Source: Rhodothermus sp. (GTDB lineage Bacteria; Bacteroidota; Rhodothermia; Rhodothermales; Rhodothermaceae). From it: DNA of 47,841 nucleotides. The number at the start of each line of letters is the position of its first letter. Position 1 is the stretch's first letter. The notes beneath the pieces are model-generated. The model had not been told where the DNA came from. It made no database searches and saw nothing but the letters and a program-made list of their open reading frames with translations. Below are positions 43,985 to 47,841 of the stretch, in pieces. The position numbers were made by a program, and so were the translations under genes. The stretch spans positions 1 to 47,841 of the forward strand of contig JAUZRN010000046.1 of assembly GCA_030950375.1 (NCBI GenBank), written 5' to 3'.

Positions 43985-44806
43985 ATGGTCCTTATACATC
44001 TTTCAGACCTGCATTTCGGACGCCTGGCCTCCCGTGCCGTTGTTGAAGACCTGCAGGCAGAGGTTCTCCGCCAGGCGCCCGATCTGGTAGTGATCAGCGG
44101 CGATCTGACGCAGCGTGCGCGTCCGCGTCAGTTTCGAGCGGCCCGAGCGTTTCTGGAAACCCTGCCGGCACCTGTGCTGGTTGTGCCAGGCAATCACGAT
44201 GTCTATCCCTGGTGGCGTCCCCTCAATCGACTGGTGCGGCCGCTGGCCCGCTACCGCCGGTATATCTCTGATAACCTGCGCCCGTCGTTCGTCAACGATA
44301 AAGTGGCCGTGTTGGGGCTAAATACCGCCTATGGCGCAACCATTAAAGGGGGACGCCTGGCGGCCGAAGATCTGGCCTTCTTGCAGACGTTTTTTGCGGC
44401 AGTGCCACCGGCGACCGCGCGCATTCTGGTCGTTCACCATCACCTGATGCAACTACAGGCCGTAGGACCTCACGATGTCGCCAGAGGGGCGCGTCAGGCA
44501 CTGGAGGCAGCTGCTGAAGCTGGCGTCGAATTGATCCTGTGTGGCCATCTGCATGTAGCCCACGTGGAACCGGTAGTGGTACAACCCCGGGGACACCGTC
44601 TGGTAATTGTCAGTGCCGGCACAGCCACCAGCAGTCGCGGCCGTAGTCCTCACCGGAATAAAAATTTTTATAATGTGATACGTGTCGAACGGGAAGTGGT
44701 GCAAATTGAGGAACGGTGCTACGAACCGACATTTCGTCGGTTCGTTGGTTTCCGAAGACACCGATTTGAACGCACGTATCTTTCGCCTAAGTTCCGTTGT
44801 GCTTAA
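43985..44806 (+). CDS. Metallophosphoesterase (3',5'-cAMP phosphodiesterase-like)
   Basis: Cytoplasmic phosphoesterase of 273 aa. Metal ligands are all visible: LIHLSDLHFG (Asp, His), VVISGDLTQR (Asp), VVPGNHDVYP (Asn, His), VVHHHLM (His) and LCGHLHVAH (His-x-His). The fit is to the CpdA/Icc type that cleaves cyclic nucleotides or other phosphodiesters. The C-terminal quarter is basic and has the NKNFYNVIRVER strand. It begins within a few bases of the pdh terminator, which suggests a separate promoter or read-through. Confidence 0.82.
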   Translation: MVLIHLSDLHFGRLASRAVVEDLQAEVLRQAPDLVVISGDLTQRARPRQFRAARAFLETLPAPVLVVPGNHDVYPWWRPLNRLVRPLARYRRYISDNLRPSFVNDKVAVLGLNTAYGATIKGGRLAAEDLAFLQTFFAAVPPATARILVVHHHLMQLQAVGPHDVARGARQALEAAAEAGVELILCGHLHVAHVEPVVVQPRGHRLVIVSAGTATSSRGRSPHRNKNFYNVIRVEREVVQIEERCYEPTFRRFVGFRRHRFERTYLSPKFRCA

Positions 44807-44858
44807 ATTTGAGTAATCCTACGGTGGCAAAAGAATGCGCCGGAGCTTATTTTAAGAG

Positions 44859-44875
44859 ATGCGCCAATGGCGCAT
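44859..44875. promoter_or_regulatory. Perfect palindrome, possible operator
   Basis: ATGCGCCA-A-TGGCGCAT is a 17-bp palindrome with 8-bp arms and a single central base. A partial copy of its half site, ATGCGCC, occurs 24 bp upstream (44835-44841). The position, 53 bp past the phosphoesterase stop and before the coiled-coil gene, suits either an operator or a small terminator; there is no T-run. Confidence 0.4.
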
Positions 44876-45006
44876 ATTAAGTGAGCCAACAGTTTTTGTC
44901 AGTTAGATTGAACTTTTCAGACACTAGCTGTTAAGACGCCTGAATAATTCAGATGGCGCAGCGTCCGGATCTCGTACGTAGTAGTCCCGGAGGGGAAGTA
45001 CTGTCG

Positions 45007-45408
45007 ATGCCGTTGGACCCGAAAGACTTTATTGCCTATGTACAGGAGCGGTTGGCCTGGCTTCAGCGGGAGGTTGAGCGGTTGATAGACGAAAACGAGC
45101 GGCTTCGGGAAGAGAACCGCCGGCTTCGGGAAGAGGTGACATTGTACCGCCTGTTTCAGGAAGTTCAGCCATCCGCTGAGGAAGGGTTGCCGGAGTTATC
45201 GGCTGAACTGATTCAGCAGGCCATGGATTTCCTGGCGCAACTGCCTGATGAGATGAGCTTTGCCGAATTTTTCGATCGGGCGGAACAGGCAGGTATCGAA
45301 AGCCAGGTGGCTCGCGACTATCTGCTGATCTTTCTGCGGGAAGACTTGTTGCGGCAGCGTGGCGGACGCCTGCAAAAGACCACCAGAGCAGCGCGTTCGT
45401 CCTCATAG
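45007..45408 (+). CDS. Small coiled-coil protein of unknown function
   Basis: Protein of 133 aa. Residues about 15-45 form a strong coiled coil (LQREVERLIDENERLREE and similar heptads). A more globular part follows, with SAELIQQAMDFLAQLPDEMSFAEFFDRAEQAGIESQVARDYLLIFLRED. There is no membrane segment or signal peptide. The start at 45007 follows a GGAGGGGAAG stretch; an ATG at 44953 would add 18 residues. The heptad part resembles DivIVA-type or ZapB-type septum proteins only in pattern, so no function is assigned. A terminator follows it. Confidence 0.55.
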   Translation: MPLDPKDFIAYVQERLAWLQREVERLIDENERLREENRRLREEVTLYRLFQEVQPSAEEGLPELSAELIQQAMDFLAQLPDEMSFAEFFDRAEQAGIESQVARDYLLIFLREDLLRQRGGRLQKTTRAARSSS

Positions 45409-45510
45409 CGTAAAGCAGTCTTTCTCGATCGGAAGGGAACAGCGATACAGGACGTCCCCATGTCCTTTCTTGATCAAGGTTGCTGAAAGCGCCACTTCAA
45501 CGGGGTGTGC

Positions 45511-45546
45511 AAAAGGGGCGGCCTTTACACCGCCCCTTTCCTTTTT
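45511..45546. terminator. Bidirectional intrinsic terminator
   Basis: AAAAGGGGCGG pairs with CCGCCCCTTT around an 8-nt loop, with A-run on one side and TTTCCTTTTT on the other. It lies between the convergent coiled-coil and hpf genes and can end transcripts from both sides. Confidence 0.8.
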
Positions 45547-45874
45547 ACGGGCGTTTCCACCGCTCTCGAAGCTTTCGCCGCTGCTCGCGTACTTGTCGCT
45601 CCACAGAATCCAGTGCATTGAGTAGTGCTTCCTGGACCGTAGGAGCTACCTCGGTGGCCACCACATTTTCTGGTTTGTGATAGATGACCACGCGGGCACG
45701 ATAGGCATGGGGCGTGTGGCTGTGCTCCACCTGCTGCACGGCAACCGACACGCCAGTGATGTCCCGCTGCTTTTTGGCCAGCTTCTGGATGCGCTGCTCA
45801 ACCTTGGCCTTCAGCGCCTCCGTCAACTCGTGATTCTCGCTGTAGTACTCAAAGGTAATGTCGGGCGTCTCCAT
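45545..45874 (-). CDS. hpf: Ribosome hibernation-promoting factor (short HPF/RaiA)
   Basis: Protein of 109 aa that binds the 30S subunit decoding site in stationary phase and blocks translation. The beta-alpha-beta-beta-beta-alpha fold is apparent, with ITGVSVAVQQVEHSH and YRARVVIYHKPENVVATEV matching family strands. The basic end (RRKLRERWKRP) is typical of the short form; there is no C-terminal dimerisation domain, so a true long HPF is ruled out. It starts 27 nt after the M32 peptidase stop in the same direction and is followed by a bidirectional terminator, so they form a small operon. Confidence 0.9.
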   Translation of the reverse strand: METPDITFEYYSENHELTEALKAKVEQRIQKLAKKQRDITGVSVAVQQVEHSHTPHAYRARVVIYHKPENVVATEVAPTVQEALLNALDSVERQVREQRRKLRERWKRP

Positions 45875-45901
45875 AGAGATTTTCTCAGGCTGGTGAGTAA
45901 A

Positions 45902-47446
45902 CTACAACAAAGATACAGACGCTGTCGGGTACAACGTCTGATACTTTTCTCGTATATACGTCAACCAGGGTTCCGCTTCCGGCGGGCGCCCGGTTGCCTG
46001 TTGCAGCAAAACCGGTGCCTTCCACGCACGGCCATAGCGGTGAATCCGTTGCCGTAACCAGATGAGTATTGGCTGAAAATCTCCCTGTTGCATACAGGTA
46101 ACTGCTTCCGGGAGCGCAGCCGTAAGCGCCTCCCAGAGCTGGGCAGCCATCAGGTTCCCTAAGGTATAGGTCGGAAAGTACCCAAAAGCTCCCTGCGACC
46201 AGTGAATATCCTGCAACACTCCTTCACGCAGGGTTGTCGGTTGCAGGCCAAGGTAACGTTGCATTGCCTCGTCCCAGGCTGCCGGCAGATCCTGCACCGA
46301 AAGCGTTCCTTCGATCAGGGCCACTTCCAGCTCGAAGCGCAACAGGATGTGCAGGTTGTAAGTTACTTCGTCCGCTTCGACCCGAATCAGGGAGGGCTGT
46401 ACGCGATTGATGGCCCGATAGAAAGCCTCCAGCGGTACATCGTCCAGCACACCCGGTAGGTGCGCGCACAGTCTGGGGTAAAAATATTCCCAGAAGGGAA
46501 GACTGCGACCGATCAGGTTTTCCCAGAGGCGGGACTGCGACTCATGTAGGCCCAGCGAGGCCCCGTCGGCCAGTGGGGTGCGCTCCAGTATCGGATCAAT
46601 GCCCTGCTCATAGAGGCCGTGTCCGGCTTCATGCAATGTGGCAAACAGTCCGCTGGTAAAGTCGTGCGGATCGATCCGAGTGGTGAGACGCACGTCGGTA
46701 GGGGCAATGCCAGTGCTGAACGGATGCACCGACGCATCCAGACGCCCGCGTTGCAGGTCGAAGCCGATGGTTTCCAGGAGCATGCGGTTTAGCGTCCACT
46801 GTCGCTGAGGATCGACATGGCGCTTGAGAAAAGCATCCGCTGGCTGGGGCTGGGCACTGAATGCCTGAGTCAGTGGAACCAGATGAGCACGCAACTGCTC
46901 GAAGAGCGCCTGCACCGCTTCGGTGGTCATGCCCGGTTCGTACTGGTCCAGCAGCGCATCGTAGGGATGCTTCGTATATCCCAGCGCTTCGGCTTTTTCC
47001 CGATTGAGCGTGAGGAGCTGCTCCAGATAAGGGGCGAATAGCGCATAGGCGTTTTCCTGGCGGGCCCGCTTCCAGGCCTCAAGGGCTTCCGACCCGGTGC
47101 GGGCCAACGCGGCCACCAGCGCCGACGGGATGCGTCGGGCCTTATCGTAGTCTTCACGTACGACTTCGACCAAGCGAACGGCGAGGTGCTCTGAAGGTAA
47201 ACCCTTCAGGGCAGCAGCCGCAGCTTCCAGCAGCTCGCCGGTTTGTTCCGAGGTCAACCATTCATGGGCGAGCTGGTGCAGTGTAGCCAACTGTTCTGCT
47301 CGAACTGCGGCCGCTTCGGCGGGCATGTAGGTTTCCTGATCCCACTCCAGCAAAGCAGCGGCCGCGCGTACGTCCGCTATGCGTGCCAGATGCTTACACA
47401 ATGCGGACAGGGCAGGATGGAGCATAAATGGGTGGGTGTTGTCCAT
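45902..47446 (-). CDS. M32 family metallocarboxypeptidase (Taq type)
   Basis: Cytoplasmic zinc carboxypeptidase of 514 aa, family normal length. The HEXXH zinc motif is in [13 protein letters not shown], and DPHDFTSG and [15 protein letters not shown] are the other family signatures; [11 protein letters not shown] near residue 35 also belongs to M32. The ATG at 47446 is chosen because upstream codons, though open to 47659, have no homology-like sequence. It is the thermostable type best known from Thermus aquaticus and removes C-terminal residues from peptides. hpf follows 27 nt later on the same strand. Confidence 0.93.
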   Translation of the reverse strand: MDNTHPFMLHPALSALCKHLARIADVRAAAALLEWDQETYMPAEAAAVRAEQLATLHQLAHEWLTSEQTGELLEAAAAALKGLPSEHLAVRLVEVVREDYDKARRIPSALVAALARTGSEALEAWKRARQENAYALFAPYLEQLLTLNREKAEALGYTKHPYDALLDQYEPGMTTEAVQALFEQLRAHLVPLTQAFSAQPQPADAFLKRHVDPQRQWTLNRMLLETIGFDLQRGRLDASVHPFSTGIAPTDVRLTTRIDPHDFTSGLFATLHEAGHGLYEQGIDPILERTPLADGASLGLHESQSRLWENLIGRSLPFWEYFYPRLCAHLPGVLDDVPLEAFYRAINRVQPSLIRVEADEVTYNLHILLRFELEVALIEGTLSVQDLPAAWDEAMQRYLGLQPTTLREGVLQDIHWSQGAFGYFPTYTLGNLMAAQLWEALTAALPEAVTCMQQGDFQPILIWLRQRIHRYGRAWKAPVLLQQATGRPPEAEPWLTYIREKYQTLYPTASVSLL

Positions 47447-47780
47447 CTCGTCTTGCCTGGTTTTACGTTTTTCTGGGGTCAGGCCTGAAATGCTACCCTC
47501 CGGGGTTGAGCACACCACCAGACGTTCGGTGGTGTCATGCCCGAAGGAGGCCATCGGCTTTGGCCGAGGGTAGTTCACTGCTTTGATCTGGTATAAACGG
47601 CAACTTTTGATATGAACGCGCCAGGGCTTACGCTGAGCCTGCCTCTGGCCGTTTTTCAAAAAAACGATGGGGTAGATGCCTGCTAATGCTCCGAGAGGGC
47701 GGCGTGGGATGAATCCGGGCAGCGTAACTTGAAGAAATATTAAGGTCCGGGCGACTGTCGATGGTATGGGATCCTGTCAC
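47447..47780. other. Intergenic region before the tRNA promoter
   Basis: About 330 bp without a convincing gene. Short overlapping ORFs exist on both strands but have no ribosome site and no protein-like sequence. The peptidase promoter should lie near 47447-47600 on the minus strand. I see no repeat or known RNA motif here. Confidence 0.55.
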
Positions 47781-47810
47781 TTGACTGGGCATTAAAAACA
47801 CCGCTAAATT
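47781..47810 (+). promoter_or_regulatory. Candidate tRNA promoter
   Basis: TTGACT at 47781-47786 and TAAATT at 47805-47810 are 18 nt apart, a good housekeeping-type -35/-10 pair. The predicted transcript would start a few bases before the tRNA at 47827. Confidence 0.5.
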
Positions 47811-47826
47811 CAGCATCCACCATCGA

Positions 47827-47841
47827 GCCAACGTAGCTCAG
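47827..47841 (+). tRNA. tRNA 5' end, cut by window edge (probably tRNA-Thr)
   Basis: GCCAACG-TA-GCTC-AG has the exact layout of a tRNA start: 7-base acceptor strand, bases 8-9 (TA), D-stem GCTC and the start of the D-loop (AG). The GCCnnnGTAGCTCAG form is typical of tRNA-Thr. Only 15 bases are in the window, so the anticodon is unseen. A promoter-like pair lies just upstream. Confidence 0.55.

Noticed and set aside
45902-47659. Longer M32 peptidase reading of 585 residues
   Set aside because: The first 71 residues are unlike the family, and the ATG at 47446 gives the normal length.
1-47841. CRISPR array, prophage or insertion sequence
   Set aside because: No regularly spaced repeats, no integrase, transposase, terminase or capsid-like protein, and no terminal inverted repeats with target duplications were found.

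Overview
The window looks like chromosomal DNA of a GC-rich, aerobic, thermophilic member of the Rhodothermota/Bacteroidota, most likely Rhodothermus or a close relative. This is inferred from gene content and signals, not from a marker gene. Supporting signs are TAnnTTTG-type promoter boxes, many lipoboxes and signal peptides, six-bladed beta-propeller proteins, a decayed type IX secretion sorting domain, and family-B polymerase, M32 and M28 peptidases of the kind seen in that group. Most of the window is ordinary, densely packed chromosome with no plasmid, prophage, insertion sequence or CRISPR array.

Layout. 1-729 is non-coding: a broken T9SS sorting-domain remnant at the left edge, then two copies of a hairpin-rich dispersed repeat. 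730-5387 (minus) is a fixABCX operon ending in glutaryl-CoA dehydrogenase, which would pass electrons from glutaryl-CoA to quinone. 5564-10216 holds a beta-propeller lipoprotein and a very large TPR/FG-GAP/ASPIC lipoprotein, converging on a shared hairpin. 10217-11066 is non-coding with two more repeat copies, inverted relative to the first pair. 11067-15942 carries an acyl-CoA synthetase, MsrB, a DoxX membrane protein, a Nudix hydrolase and an unknown lipoprotein. 15998-17818 is a soluble globin-coupled chemoreceptor, apparently acquired, with an unusual leader: a tiny ORF, direct repeats and a hairpin pairing GGAGGAT with ATCCTCC next to the start codon. 18030-23582 holds a TonB protein, a tandem pair of amidohydrolases (the second has lost its metal ligands), an acrylyl-CoA-reductase-like MDR enzyme and a DAO-type flavoprotein.

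23691-32952 holds an outer-membrane barrel protein, a DUF429 protein, an M28 peptidase, a degenerate receiver, the polB-speA pair, an orphan ABC ATPase and ComF. 33060-40182 holds a small well-translated protein next to a homologue of queuosine-tRNA mannosyltransferase, then isocitrate dehydrogenase, a PhoD-like phosphatase, a lower-GC beta-propeller/cysteine-rich peptide pair, and a Dpm1-like glycosyltransferase. 40402-43916 is the pdhABC operon (E1 alpha, E1 beta, E2) with a recognisable promoter and terminator. 43985-47446 holds a phosphoesterase, a coiled-coil protein, the hibernation factor HPF and an M32 carboxypeptidase. The right edge cuts a tRNA gene, probably tRNA-Thr, after its promoter.

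The most noteworthy items are the globin-chemoreceptor leader, the family of about 140-bp double-hairpin repeats, the active/dead amidohydrolase pair, the beta-propeller/cysteine-rich peptide pair, the bacterial QTMAN-like enzyme and the fixABCX-gcdH operon. I see no clear-cut new defence or mobile system.
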